From positions 124,001 to 188,000 of the forward strand of contig NZ_FRAB01000007.1 in the NCBI RefSeq assembly GCF_900142195.1: 64,000 bases of DNA. The letters run 5' to 3'. Under the pieces are notes generated by a model, which did no database searches, had not been told where the DNA came from, and saw only the letters and a list, made by a program, of their open reading frames with translations. Below are positions 30,730-39,127 of the stretch, one piece after another. The position numbers and the translations under genes were made by a program. Positions within the stretch are counted from its first letter, which is position 1. Every line of letters begins with the position of its first letter. The stretch is from Paraburkholderia terricola (GTDB taxonomy: Bacteria; Pseudomonadota; Gammaproteobacteria; Burkholderiales; Burkholderiaceae).

Positions 30730-31311
30730 TTATTGCTTGATGCCCTCGGCCTGAATATGCAGCTTGGTATCCATATTGAAGCCGTACTTCACGCCGGAAT
30801 CCATGCCGTAATCGGCGCGGCTGAAATGGCCGCTCGCCTCGACGCCGCACACTTCCCGCTTGAGCATCGGATGCGGCATGCACTTGAACGATTCGATCTT
30901 CAGATTCAGCGGTTTGGTCACGCCGTGCATCGTCAGGCTGCCGACCACTTCAACCGGCTTGTCGCCGTCGAACTTGATGTCGGTGCCTTTGTAAGTCGCC
31001 GACGGGAATTTGGCCACGTCGAAGAAATCCGAGCCCTGCAGGTGCTCGTCGAGCTTGCCGTTGCCGGTCTGAACCGACGCCGGATCGACCGTCACCTCCA
31101 CCGTGCCGGTTTTCGCCGTGCGGTCGAGCGTCACCGTGCCGGAGCTCTTGGCGAACTTGCCGCGCCACACCGAGAGGCCGCCGAAGTGATCCGCCTCGAA
31201 GCTCGGATACGTGTGAGTCGGATCGAGTTGATAGGTGTCGGCGGCGGCGAACGCGCCGAGCGAGAGCGAGGAAGCCAATGCGCCAACGGCGATCAACATG
31301 GATGTTTTCAA
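30730..31311 (-). CDS. YceI-family periplasmic protein (first)
   Basis: 193 residues. It begins with a Sec signal peptide, '[17 protein letters not shown]', followed by the YceI lipocalin-like barrel: '[19 protein letters not shown]', '[23 protein letters not shown]', '[16 protein letters not shown]'. I use TTG 31311 because AGGAG lies six bases before it; ATG 31299 is the alternative. YceI folds bind long isoprenoid or amphipathic ligands. With a second YceI and cytochrome b561 it forms a three-gene minus-strand unit. A ligand such as a quinone is inference. Confidence 0.88.
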   Translation of the reverse strand: MKTSMLIAVGALASSLSLGAFAAADTYQLDPTHTYPSFEADHFGGLSVWRGKFAKSSGTVTLDRTAKTGTVEVTVDPASVQTGNGKLDEHLQGSDFFDVAKFPSATYKGTDIKFDGDKPVEVVGSLTMHGVTKPLNLKIESFKCMPHPMLKREVCGVEASGHFSRADYGMDSGVKYGFNMDTKLHIQAEGIKQ

Positions 31312-31367
31312 TTCATGCTCCTTGGTCTTTGAAAAAAAGCGGCTGCGCCGGAACAGCGCAGCGAACG

Positions 31368-31931
31368 TCACTTGCGTGCTGCAACGATATGAAACTTGAT
31401 CACCACCTCGTCGGCGACCACCGACGTGTCTTTCCATTCGCCGGTGCCGATGTCGAATTGCGAACGCTTGATCGGCAGCGCACCGTCGAAGGTTTCCGTG
31501 CCGCCCTGCTGCGTGACCGTGACCGGCACCACCACCGTCTGCGATTTGCCCTTGATGGTCAGCTTGCCGGTCACCTTGAACTGGTTGCCGCCGGCGGGCG
31601 CGATCGCGCTCGAAACGAAGGTGGCGCTCGGATAGGTCCTGGCGTCGAACCAGTCCTTGCCGCGCACCTGCTCGTTATAACTTTCGTCGCCGAGATCGTA
31701 GCTGGCGACGTCGATGTTGATCTGCGCGCTGCCCTCGGCGGGCTTCGCCGGATCGAACTTGACCTGCGCCGTGAACTTGCCGAACTTGCCTTCGACCGGC
31801 ACGTTCATCTGCTTCGAGGTGGCCGTCACCGAACTCTTCGCGACGTCGACCTGGGCGAGCGCGCTGCCGGCCGCGGTCAACGAGGCCGCCGCGAACGCGG
31901 CGAGCATGTAGCGGTAAAACGAAACTTTCAT
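31368..31931 (-). CDS. YceI-family periplasmic protein (second)
   Basis: 187 residues. The signal peptide '[19 protein letters not shown]' is followed by a YceI barrel with '[18 protein letters not shown]', '[22 protein letters not shown]' and '[18 protein letters not shown]'. It is a diverged paralogue of the next minus-strand gene rather than a recent copy. ATG 31931 follows AGGA by five bases. It lies 8 bp downstream of the cytochrome b561 gene, so the two are surely co-transcribed and perhaps translationally linked. Confidence 0.9.
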   Translation of the reverse strand: MKVSFYRYMLAAFAAASLTAAGSALAQVDVAKSSVTATSKQMNVPVEGKFGKFTAQVKFDPAKPAEGSAQINIDVASYDLGDESYNEQVRGKDWFDARTYPSATFVSSAIAPAGGNQFKVTGKLTIKGKSQTVVVPVTVTQQGGTETFDGALPIKRSQFDIGTGEWKDTSVVADEVVIKFHIVAARK

Positions 31932-31939
31932 GGTCGTCC

Positions 31940-32500
31940 TTATTTGATGAAAGGGAGCATGCGCGACAGCAGACCGTCGCGGTCCAGCCATTGATGCTTG
32001 AGCGCGGCCGCGACGTGCAGCGCGACCAGCACGAGCAACATGTAATTCAGCGCGATATGCACGTTCTTCAGCAGTTCCTTGAGATGCGGATCAGGCGCGA
32101 TCAGGCGCGGCAGCGGAATCAGCCCGAGGTACACCACCGGCACGTTGGCCGCCGAACTGTACAGATAGCCCGACAGGGGAATCACGATCATCAGCACGTA
32201 CAGCAACACATGCGTGAGATGCGCGGCGCCGCGCTGCCAGGCCGGCATGCGGCGCGGCATCGGCGGGCCGACGTGCGTGGCGCGCCAGAGAATGCGCAGC
32301 ACCGCGAGCGCGAACACCGTCACGCCGATCCACTTGTGCCACGAGAAGTAGCGCAGCTTGGTGGGCGTGAAGCCGGGGATGTCGGTCATCACCCAGCCGA
32401 GCGCGAAGCCGCACACGATCAGGAGCGCGATCAGCCAGTGAAAGGCGATCGCGGTGCGCGTGTACGACTCCTGTTCGCCGAAGGAAGGATTGATTGCCAT
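31940..32500 (-). CDS. Cytochrome b561 (di-haem membrane cytochrome)
   Basis: 186 residues with four membrane helices. Haem-ligand histidines are visible in 'IAFHWLIALLIVCGFALG', 'FSWHKWIGVTVFAL', 'LTHVLLYVLMIVIPLSGYLYS' and 'MLLVLVALHVAAALKH'. Bacterial members (CybB-like) move electrons between quinol and periplasmic acceptors and can remove superoxide. It leads the operon with the two YceI proteins, and a combined role in quinone/electron handling is a reasonable inference from that pairing. The 418-bp upstream gap is shared with the divergent pqi operon. Confidence 0.92.
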   Translation of the reverse strand: MAINPSFGEQESYTRTAIAFHWLIALLIVCGFALGWVMTDIPGFTPTKLRYFSWHKWIGVTVFALAVLRILWRATHVGPPMPRRMPAWQRGAAHLTHVLLYVLMIVIPLSGYLYSSAANVPVVYLGLIPLPRLIAPDPHLKELLKNVHIALNYMLLVLVALHVAAALKHQWLDRDGLLSRMLPFIK

Positions 32501-32704
32501 GACAGATCAGCACGAGCCAATAAAGGTTAACGGCGCGGCCGGCCCCGCTATTCCCCATGCGGATGCAAACCGTGCATCCAACGGGAACATTTCACCGGAA
32601 CATGCCATGCGGCACACGCCAAGGCCGCCATGCTACCCCAAGCGGAAAAAGCTGGCTGCGGCTCGTGTCGAGTGCGCCGCTGGAAGCTTTCAATCGCTGT
32701 GCAT

Positions 32705-32723
32705 CCCTATTGAACAATTAGGG
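32705..32723 (-). promoter_or_regulatory. Candidate regulator site upstream of the cytochrome b561-yceI operon
   Basis: CCCTATTGAACAATTAGGG is an imperfect dyad with CCCTA/TAGGG ends and an AT-rich centre, about 205 bp from the cytochrome b561 start. Such interrupted dyads are typical of LysR-type sites. No regulator gene is adjacent. Most of the rest of the 32501-32918 gap shows nothing I can name. Confidence 0.3.
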
Positions 32724-32836
32724 ACGGAGGTTGTCAGAGCCACGGCGATTCCGTTAGAAACCAGTCGAACGGCGACGCAGCCCGCGTCGCAACTGTATTC
32801 GGGGTGCGGCCGGCGCGACGCCCGGGCGCGTTTTGG

Positions 32837-32859
32837 TACTATTGCTGCAAATTTTGCAG
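32837..32859 (+). promoter_or_regulatory. -10 box and palindrome upstream of pqi
   Basis: TACTAT (32837-32842) could be the -10 box. It is followed at once by CTGCAAATTTTGCAG (32845-32859), a perfect 7-1-7 palindrome placed where a repressor would block initiation. It lies 60 bp before the first pqiA gene. The -35 region is poor. Confidence 0.35.
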
Positions 32860-32918
32860 ACCCGCGCGACAAGAACCGGTATTGCACGCTCCCCCTCACA
32901 CCGTAGGCCTTTTGCCGC

Positions 32919-33710
32919 ATGGACCATGAGAACCTGATCGCGTGCCACGAATGCGATACGCTGTTCCGCAAGCCAACGCTTGTCGGGCGCAAGGTCGCGC
33001 GCTGTCCGCGCTGCGGCGCAACGCTCTACAGCGGGGTCTCCCGCAAGCTCGACAGCATCTGCGCCATGACGCTCGGCGCGCTGATCACCTTCCTGATCGC
33101 TCAGGGCTTTCCCATCGTCGAACTCGAAGCCAACGGCATCACCTCGCAAACCACGCTGTTCGGCGCGCTCGTCGCGCTGTGGAACGAGGACATGCAGATC
33201 GTCGCCGTCATGGTGTTCTGCTCGACCGTGCTGTTTCCGCTCACCGAACTGGTCGCGCTGCTCTACGTGCTGATCCCGCTGCGCGCGGGCCACGTGCCGC
33301 CCGCCTTCAACCAGGTGCTGCGCGCGATTCAATTCGTGCGCCCGTGGGGCATGATCGAGGTCTTCATGCTCGGCGTGCTGATCACGATCGTGAAGATGGT
33401 GAGTCTCGCGCGCGTGATTCCCGAGGCGGCGCTCTTTGCGTTCGGCGCGCTCACGCTGATGTTCGCGGTGGTCGTGACGTTCGATCCGCGCATTCTGTGG
33501 GATCTCGCCGACGAGCTGGGCGCCGGCACGCGGCGGCCGCGACCGCGTACCGCCGCCGACAGCGCGGCGGCGGCCGTCAGTTCGGTTGCCGGGCCACCCG
33601 CGCCGCCCGGCATGCACAATGCCGGGCGAAGCGCGGTGCAAAGCGCGGCACAAACGCCGGCGTCCCCCGCTTCGCCGCGCGGCGCGCCGCCGAAGCCGCG
33701 TCACGGGTGA
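32919..33710 (+). CDS. pqiA: PqiA-type membrane protein, first half
   Basis: 263 residues, about half of an E. coli PqiA. A four-cysteine rubredoxin-like knot opens the protein ('CHECD' and 'CPRCG'), followed by four membrane helices ending with 'FVRPWGMIEVFMLGVLITIVK' and 'VVTFDPRILWDLAD'. The last 60 residues are an Ala/Pro/Ser-rich tail with no fold visible. PqiA is the inner-membrane part of the Pqi lipid-transport system, which spans the envelope with PqiB and PqiC. Here the two homologous halves of PqiA are separate genes, seven bases apart. Confidence 0.92.
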   Translation: MDHENLIACHECDTLFRKPTLVGRKVARCPRCGATLYSGVSRKLDSICAMTLGALITFLIAQGFPIVELEANGITSQTTLFGALVALWNEDMQIVAVMVFCSTVLFPLTELVALLYVLIPLRAGHVPPAFNQVLRAIQFVRPWGMIEVFMLGVLITIVKMVSLARVIPEAALFAFGALTLMFAVVVTFDPRILWDLADELGAGTRRPRPRTAADSAAAAVSSVAGPPAPPGMHNAGRSAVQSAAQTPASPASPRGAPPKPRHG

Positions 33711-33717
33711 GCGCACG

Positions 33718-34368
33718 ATGAAATACGTCACCGCGAAGCGCGCGGGTCTCGTCGCCTGCCATGCCTGCGGAAGAGTCGAACCCCGCATCCGCTCGGTCAC
33801 CGCGCAGCACTGCGGGCGCTGCGGCGCGCGCCTTCACTCGCGCAATCCCGACAGCCTCATGCGCACATGGGCGCTGCTGATCGCCGCGGCCCTGCTGTAT
33901 ATTCCCGCCAACCTGCTGCCGGTGATGCACACCTCGTCGCTGCTCGGTTCCGAAGAAGACACCATCATGAGCGGCGTCGTCTATTTCTGGACCTCGGGCG
34001 ACTGGCCGCTTGCCGTGATCGTGTTCGTCGCCAGCATCATGGTGCCCATGCTCAAGCTGAGCGTGCTGGTGCTGCTCACCGTCACCGCGCAGCGCCGCTC
34101 GCGCTGGCGGCCGGGGCAACGCACCACGCTTTACCGGATGGTCGAGCGGATCGGCCGCTGGTCGATGCTCGATATTTTCGTCGTCACGCTGACTGTCGCG
34201 CTGGTGCGCTTCAAATCGCTCGCCGTCATCACCGCCGGGCCGGGGGCAATCGCCTTCGGTTCCGTCGTGATTCTGACGATGATGGCCTCCATGCAATTCG
34301 ATCCACGGCTCATCTGGGATCACGTGGAAGGCAATACCAAAGAACCTCAGGATCCAGACCATGACTAG
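33718..34368 (+). CDS. pqiA: PqiA-type membrane protein, second half
   Basis: 216 residues from ATG 33718. It repeats the layout of the previous gene: 'CHACG' and 'CGRCG' at the start, then helices around 'ALLIAAALLYIPANLLPVM', 'WPLAVIVFVASIMVPMLKL', 'MLDIFVVTLTVALVRF' and the closing 'MQFDPRLIWDHVE'. Together the two proteins match the two-domain PqiA of enterobacteria. Its stop codon overlaps the pqiB start by eight bases, indicating tight coupling. Confidence 0.92.
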   Translation: MKYVTAKRAGLVACHACGRVEPRIRSVTAQHCGRCGARLHSRNPDSLMRTWALLIAAALLYIPANLLPVMHTSSLLGSEEDTIMSGVVYFWTSGDWPLAVIVFVASIMVPMLKLSVLVLLTVTAQRRSRWRPGQRTTLYRMVERIGRWSMLDIFVVTLTVALVRFKSLAVITAGPGAIAFGSVVILTMMASMQFDPRLIWDHVEGNTKEPQDPDHD

Positions 34369-36019
34369 CCCGCAAGGACCGACGCCCGCCTCCGAGGCGC
34401 CGCGCAACGATTCGAACGGACCCACGCTGCCGCCCCAACTGCCCGACCCCGAGATCGAGCCCCGCAGCCGCTGGCTGCCTTCGCTCGTCTGGGTGATTCC
34501 GCTGATCGCCGCGCTGATCGGCATCGCGCTCGTGATCAAATCGGTGACCGAGAAAGGCCCCACGATCACGCTCAGCTTCACCAGCGCCGAGGGCCTCGAA
34601 CCGGGCAAGACCAAGGTCAAGTACAAGGACGTCGACGTCGGTGCGGTCAAGACCATCACGCTGTCGAAGGATCTTTCGCACGTTCTGGTTCAGGTGCAGT
34701 TGACCAAGGAAGGCGAGGACTTCGCGGTCAAGGATTCGCGCTTCTGGGTGGTGCGCCCGCGCGTCGGCGCAAGCGGTGTCTCGGGGCTCACCACGCTGCT
34801 CTCGGGCGCCTACATCGGCGCGGACGCGGGTCATTCGTCGGAGACCGAGAAAAACTTCGTCGGCCTCGAAACGCCGCCGCCGATCACCGGCGACCAGAAG
34901 GGCCATCAATTCATTCTGCACGGCGAGTCGCTCGGCTCGATCGACATTGGTTCGCCGATCTTCTACCGGCGCGTGCAGGTCGGCCAGGTGGTCGGCTTCT
35001 CGCTGGACAAGGACGGCACGGGCGTCACCATGCAGGTGTTCGTGTCCGCGCCGTTCGACCAGTACGTCGGCACCAATTCGCGCTGGTGGCATGCGAGCGG
35101 CGTCGATCTGCGGCTCGACTCGAGCGGCTTCAAGCTGAACACGCAGTCGCTCGCGACGGTGATCGTCGGCGGCTTGTCGTTCGAGTCGCCGCCCGGCCAG
35201 GGGGTGGGCGCGCAGGCGCCGAACAACATGACGTTCCGCCTCGGCTCCGACGAAGCCGACGCGATGCGCGAGCCGGACGGCGTGCCGCTGCGCGTGGTGA
35301 TGAACTTCAACCAGTCGCTGCGTGGTTTGTCGGTCGGCGCGCCGGTGGATTTCCGCGGCATCGTGCTGGGCCAGGTGACCAACATCGGCATCGATTACGA
35401 TCCGCAGAAACGCAGCTTCACCATGCCGGTGACGATGAACCTGTACCCCGACCGGCTCGGCAAGCGCTTCCGCGAAACGGCTCCGGTGCCGGGCAGCATC
35501 GCGGGGCAAACCATGCTGCAACAGCTCGTCAAGCATGGCCTGCGCGGTCAGTTGCGTACCGGCAATCTGATCACGAGCCAGTTGTATGTGGCGCTGGACA
35601 TCTTCCCGAAAGCGCCGCCGGCCACCGTCGACGTCGCAAGCGATCCGCTCGAATTGCCGACCATTCCGAACACGCTCGACGAATTGCAGCTGCAGGTCGC
35701 CGACATTGCGAAGAAGCTCGACAAGGTGCCGTTCGACCAGATCGGTGCCAACCTGAACAGCGCGTTGAAGAACGCCGATCAGCTCTTCACCCGACTCGAC
35801 AAGGAAGTCGTGCCGCAGGCCCGCGACACGCTGGCAGCCGCGAAACAGACCTTCGGCTCGGCCGAGGCGACGTTGCAGCAGGACTCGCCGTTGCAGTCGG
35901 ATGTGCATCAGGCGTTGCAGGAACTCACGCGCACGTTGCAATCGTTGAACGCGCTGTCGGATTATCTGGAGCGTCATCCCGAATCGCTGTTGCGCGGTAA
36001 ATCAGGAGATAAACCATGA
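34361..36019 (+). CDS. pqiB: PqiB, MCE-domain envelope protein
   Basis: 552 residues. One inner-membrane anchor, 'LVWVIPLIAALIGIALVIKS', lies near residue 45, followed by three MCE repeats that begin 'GPTITLSFTSAEGLEPGKTKVKYKDV', 'GHQFILHGESLGSIDIGSPIFYRRV' and 'GVPLRVVMNFNQSLRGLSVGAPVDFRG'. A C-terminal coiled-coil region follows. MCE proteins stack into hexameric tubes that carry lipids across the periplasm. It overlaps pqiA by eight bases and pqiC by four (ATGA). Confidence 0.95.
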   Translation: MTSPQGPTPASEAPRNDSNGPTLPPQLPDPEIEPRSRWLPSLVWVIPLIAALIGIALVIKSVTEKGPTITLSFTSAEGLEPGKTKVKYKDVDVGAVKTITLSKDLSHVLVQVQLTKEGEDFAVKDSRFWVVRPRVGASGVSGLTTLLSGAYIGADAGHSSETEKNFVGLETPPPITGDQKGHQFILHGESLGSIDIGSPIFYRRVQVGQVVGFSLDKDGTGVTMQVFVSAPFDQYVGTNSRWWHASGVDLRLDSSGFKLNTQSLATVIVGGLSFESPPGQGVGAQAPNNMTFRLGSDEADAMREPDGVPLRVVMNFNQSLRGLSVGAPVDFRGIVLGQVTNIGIDYDPQKRSFTMPVTMNLYPDRLGKRFRETAPVPGSIAGQTMLQQLVKHGLRGQLRTGNLITSQLYVALDIFPKAPPATVDVASDPLELPTIPNTLDELQLQVADIAKKLDKVPFDQIGANLNSALKNADQLFTRLDKEVVPQARDTLAAAKQTFGSAEATLQQDSPLQSDVHQALQELTRTLQSLNALSDYLERHPESLLRGKSGDKP

Positions 36020-36714
36020 TGTTTGCCCGGCTCCCTCGCCTGCCGCGCGGGCCCGTGCGCGGCGCCGTTTACGCTGGCGCCCTGGCCGGATTACTGGCGA
36101 TGACGGCCTGTTCGTCGCCTTCGAGCCGCTTCTATACATTGAGCGATGGCGGCGTGACCGGCGCCGCGGCTTCTGTCGGCACGCGGACTTCGGCTGCGCC
36201 CGCGTGGCTGATCGAAGTCGCGCCGATCAACGTGCCGCCGCAAGTGGCAAGAAATCAGTTGGTCGTGCAGACGGCGCCGACGCAAGTCAGCGTGCTCGAA
36301 CAGGAGCGTTGGGCGTCCCTGCCGGGGGACGAGATTCGCCGGGCTTTGTCGACCACTCTGACGCAGCAGCTCGATACCATCGATGTGTACGGCACCGCTT
36401 ATCCGGATGCGACGCCGGTTTATCGAGTCAGCATGAACGTGCAGCGGTTCGAGTCGTGGCCTGGGTCGCATGCGTTGATCGATGCGGTGTGGAGTGTGCG
36501 GGCTGTGCGGAGTGCGGTGGTGATGACTTGCCGGAGTGTGGTTAGTGAACCGGTTGGCGGTGGGTATGATTCTCTGGTGAAGGGGCATCGGCAGGCGTTG
36601 GAGCAGGTTTCCTTGCAGGTTGGGGCTGCTGTAAAGGCTATGGCTGGTTCTGTTTCGCGGGGGAAAGGGGGGGGTGTGGGTGTGCCGGGGTGCCCTTCGG
36701 GGGGTGGGGGTTGA
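36016..36714 (+). CDS. pqiC: PqiC-type outer-membrane lipoprotein (ABC-type transport auxiliary, DUF330)
   Basis: 232 residues. A lipoprotein signal ends 'GLLAMTAC' with the lipidated Cys at position 32. The body shows 'SRFYTLSDGG', 'VEVAPINVPPQVARNQLVVQT' in diverged form, 'RWASLPGDEIRRALSTTL' and 'RVSMNVQRFESWPGS', as in PqiC/YmbA. It anchors the PqiB tube at the outer membrane. The final stretch is odd: the DNA becomes G/T-rich from about 36430, contains a run of eight G (36667-36674) and encodes a Gly-rich tail. The true C-terminus may have been altered by slippage or by the repeats that follow. Confidence 0.88.
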   Translation: MMFARLPRLPRGPVRGAVYAGALAGLLAMTACSSPSSRFYTLSDGGVTGAAASVGTRTSAAPAWLIEVAPINVPPQVARNQLVVQTAPTQVSVLEQERWASLPGDEIRRALSTTLTQQLDTIDVYGTAYPDATPVYRVSMNVQRFESWPGSHALIDAVWSVRAVRSAVVMTCRSVVSEPVGGGYDSLVKGHRQALEQVSLQVGAAVKAMAGSVSRGKGGGVGVPGCPSGGGG

Positions 36715-36797
36715 GGCTTTTTTTTTTGCCTGCTCGGCGGTTTGGGTGGTGGTTGTGCTGTTGCTGGTTGGCCTCTCCTTGTGTTGTTAATGGTCTA

Positions 36798-36885
36798 TTA
36801 GCGTTGCCCCTGTGCGGGGCGGCACCTACTTTCTTTGCCGCCGCAAAGAAAGTAGGCAAAGAAAGCGGCTCACACCGCCAGTTCT
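36798..36885. repeat. Intergenic hairpin repeat element
   Basis: Three hairpins follow one another: GCCCC/GGGGC (36806-36820), CCTACTTTCTTTGC with GCAAAGAAAGTAGG (36825-36838 and 36843-36856, a perfect 14-bp stem with loop CGCC), and GCGG/CCGC (36865-36878). From general knowledge of burkholderial genomes this cluster recurs many times between genes, but I cannot verify copy number here. It may stabilise or end the pqi mRNA. Confidence 0.65.
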
Positions 36886-36992
36886 GAAGCGGGTCCCCTG
36901 GCTTGGAAAGCGTAGTGGTGCATCTGGAATCCGTGTTCTCGCGCACTCCGCGTTCGTGACAAGGCAATCATTCTTCCGGCGGCGCTGCGCGC

Positions 36993-37140
36993 GCCGTCGC
37001 GGTGCTTCGTAACACCTACACCCTGGTCTGCCGTCGCGACACTTTGCAACACCTGTCGCTCTGGTCGGCCGTCGCGGCACTTTGCGATACCCGGCACTCT
37101 GGTCGGCCGTCGCGGTGCTTTACAACACTGGGCACTTTTA
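36993..37140. repeat. Four tandem imperfect 37-38-bp repeats
   Basis: Units beginning GCCGTCGC start at 36993, 37030, 37068 and 37106 (spacing 37, 38, 38). Each continues with a form of GCACTTTGCAACACC and ends near CTCTGGTCG; the fourth fades into unique sequence. There are no distinct spacers, so this is not a CRISPR array. Apart from this array and the hairpin element, I see no gene in 36715-37394. Confidence 0.7.
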
Positions 37141-37394
37141 TTTCGGTCGTGGCGTCGGCGCGCGTCGCGAAACTCGCGCGGCCATGTGTTTTGCGTTCGT
37201 CTTCTGTAGGGCGGTCAAATCGCGGGACTTGTTTGTCGCGCGATGCGGTGCGCTCGCCGTCGCGTTGCGCGATCTGGCAGCGCGAGTTCCGGCGGCGTGT
37301 TCCGGCATCCGCGGGAAACCGCGCAGCCGGCGCGCCGCCGGTCCCACCCCGACCGCGTACAATGGCGCCTTATCTAACGCCTTCCGGCAACTCA

Positions 37395-38684
37395 ATGTCC
37401 TTCGATTTCTTCCTCCCCTGCCCACGCGGCCTTGAAGCCTCGCTCGCGGCCGAACTCGCCGAAATTGCCGCGCAACACCTGAACGGCGCGCCGTTTACGG
37501 CAGGCGCGCAAGTGCCGGGCGGCCTTCATTTCCGCGGCGGCTGGGCCGCCGGCATGGCCGCCAATTTGCATTCGCGCATCGCGAGCCGCGTGCTGCTGAA
37601 GATCGCGCATCGGCCCTATCGCAGCGAGCAGGACGTGTACGCGCTTGCCGTCGAACAGCGTTGGGAGCAGTGGTTCTCCGCGAACGAAACGCTGCGCGTG
37701 GACGTCACCGCGATCAAATCGCCGCTGCGTAGCCTCGAATTCACGACGCTGCGCGTCAAGGACGCGATCTGCGACCGTCTGCGTGAAGTCAGCGGCGCGC
37801 GACCGAGCATCGACACCGGCATGCCCGACGTGCGCGTGTTCGCGTTCCTCACGGCCACCGATTGCACGCTCTACCTCGACACCTCGGGCGATCCGCTTTT
37901 CAAGCGCGGCTGGCGCCTCGACAAGGGCGCGGCGCCCCTGCGCGAAAATCTGGCGGCGGGCATCCTGCGTCTGACGGGTTGGACCGCCGGCACGCCGCTC
38001 TACGATCCGATGTGCGGCAGCGGCACCTTCCTCGCGGAAGCCGCCCAAGTGGCGTTGAATATCGCACCGGGCGCTGAACGCCGCTTCGGCTTCGAAAAGC
38101 TCAAGCAATTCGACGCCAGGACCTGGCAAACGCTGAAGGCCGCCGCGCTCGACGCGAAGCAGGCGGCCCGCAATTCGCGCGCCGATATCCAGATCTACGG
38201 CAGCGATATTTCCGGCGACATGCTCGACAAGGCGCGCGCGAACTTCCAGCGCGCCGGTTTGCCGACCATTCCGCTCAAGCAGGTCGACGCGCGCGGCATG
38301 ACGCCGCCGAGCGCGGAGCCCGGCATCCTCGTTGCGAATCCGCCGTATGGCGAACGGATCGAAGTGCGCGGCCGCAATGCGCGTGGCGAAATCCGCGAAC
38401 GCGGTAATCGCGAGAACCGCGACGACGACGGTTTCCGTCGCGCCCAGGAAGAAGCACCTGACAGCGAGTTTTTCCAGTCGCTCGGCGACGCGCTGAAGCA
38501 GCGCTTCACCGGCTGGCATGCGTTCATTCTCACGTCGGATCGCAAGCTGCCCGGGCAGTTGCGTCTGCGTGAATCGACCAAGACGCCGCTCTTTAACGGC
38601 GCGCTCGAATGCCGGCTGTTCCGTTTCGATTTGATCGCGGGCAGCGTTCGGCAGCGGCCGCAAAGCGATACGCCGGCGCAATGA
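37395..38684 (+). CDS. Class I SAM-dependent 23S rRNA methyltransferase, RlmL-like
   Basis: 429 residues from ATG 37395 (the open frame continues upstream through repeats). An N-terminal ferredoxin-like/THUMP region is followed by the SAM site 'LYDPMCGSGTFLAEAAQVAL' and the catalytic 'VANPPYGERIEV'. This pattern is that of guanine-N2 methyltransferases such as RlmL (23S m2G2445). A 30-residue Arg/Glu/Asn-rich insert follows the NPPY motif and looks like a disordered loop. The RlmK-like second domain of E. coli RlmKL is absent. Confidence 0.9.
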   Translation: MSFDFFLPCPRGLEASLAAELAEIAAQHLNGAPFTAGAQVPGGLHFRGGWAAGMAANLHSRIASRVLLKIAHRPYRSEQDVYALAVEQRWEQWFSANETLRVDVTAIKSPLRSLEFTTLRVKDAICDRLREVSGARPSIDTGMPDVRVFAFLTATDCTLYLDTSGDPLFKRGWRLDKGAAPLRENLAAGILRLTGWTAGTPLYDPMCGSGTFLAEAAQVALNIAPGAERRFGFEKLKQFDARTWQTLKAAALDAKQAARNSRADIQIYGSDISGDMLDKARANFQRAGLPTIPLKQVDARGMTPPSAEPGILVANPPYGERIEVRGRNARGEIRERGNRENRDDDGFRRAQEEAPDSEFFQSLGDALKQRFTGWHAFILTSDRKLPGQLRLRESTKTPLFNGALECRLFRFDLIAGSVRQRPQSDTPAQ

Positions 38685-38710
38685 CGCAGCGATTGCGCGT
38701 CGAACCAGCG

Positions 38711-38737
38711 AACGCGGACCTAGGTCCGCGTTTTTTT
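38711..38737 (+). terminator. Intrinsic terminator after the rRNA methyltransferase
   Basis: AACGCGGA (38711-38718) pairs with TCCGCGTT (38725-38732) around CCTAGG, followed by a T-run to 38737. Confidence 0.85.
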
Positions 38738-39127
38738 CGAGGTACTCCGGTTAGGACCGCGCTCACGATCGCGGCTCCTCTCCGCTCTTCCTGTTGCTTT
38801 CCGTCTCGCCGGGCGCCCTGCCGTTGCCGTCGTGGAATCCAATGAGCAAATCCGGCGACGCTCGCTCTTGGGTTGGCTTCGAGGCTCGAGGACATTCTTT
38901 AACGCCGCCGCGGAGCGCCGTCGCTGCGACGCGCCGATCCTCTGCTCTTCCTGTGCGCTGAAATCTGCCGCGATGCGGTTGTATGCGGCGGGCAATCGGT
39001 CGCGCATGTCCCCCGCCGTCAGCAATTCGCCATAGCGGACTGCGCCGTCGTACTCGACGTAGGGCGAGCTATTGGATGAGAGGTGGTGGGCGACGGGGCT
39101 CGTCGATGCGAGTTCTGCCTGAGCCGG
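38738..39127 (-). other. Gene-poor stretch downstream of bcpB with a coding-like remnant
   Basis: After the bcpB stop (39128-39130) the same frame stays open on the minus strand to about 38720. The part from roughly 39127 to 38930 reads like protein ('SSPYVEYDGAVRYGELLTAG', then 'DRLPAAYNRIAADFSAQEEQ'), and the remainder is Arg-rich and unconvincing. There is no ATG near its beginning and no ribosome site. It could be the eroded end of a lost gene. Nothing else is recognisable here. Confidence 0.3.

Noticed and set aside
36870..37097. A minus-strand 75-codon frame with internally repeated peptides
   Set aside because: Its repetition simply mirrors the tandem DNA repeats. It has no ribosome site and is best seen as non-coding.
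36993..37140. Possible CRISPR array
   Set aside because: The units are contiguous and imperfect, with no unique spacers between conserved repeats, and no cas genes are nearby.
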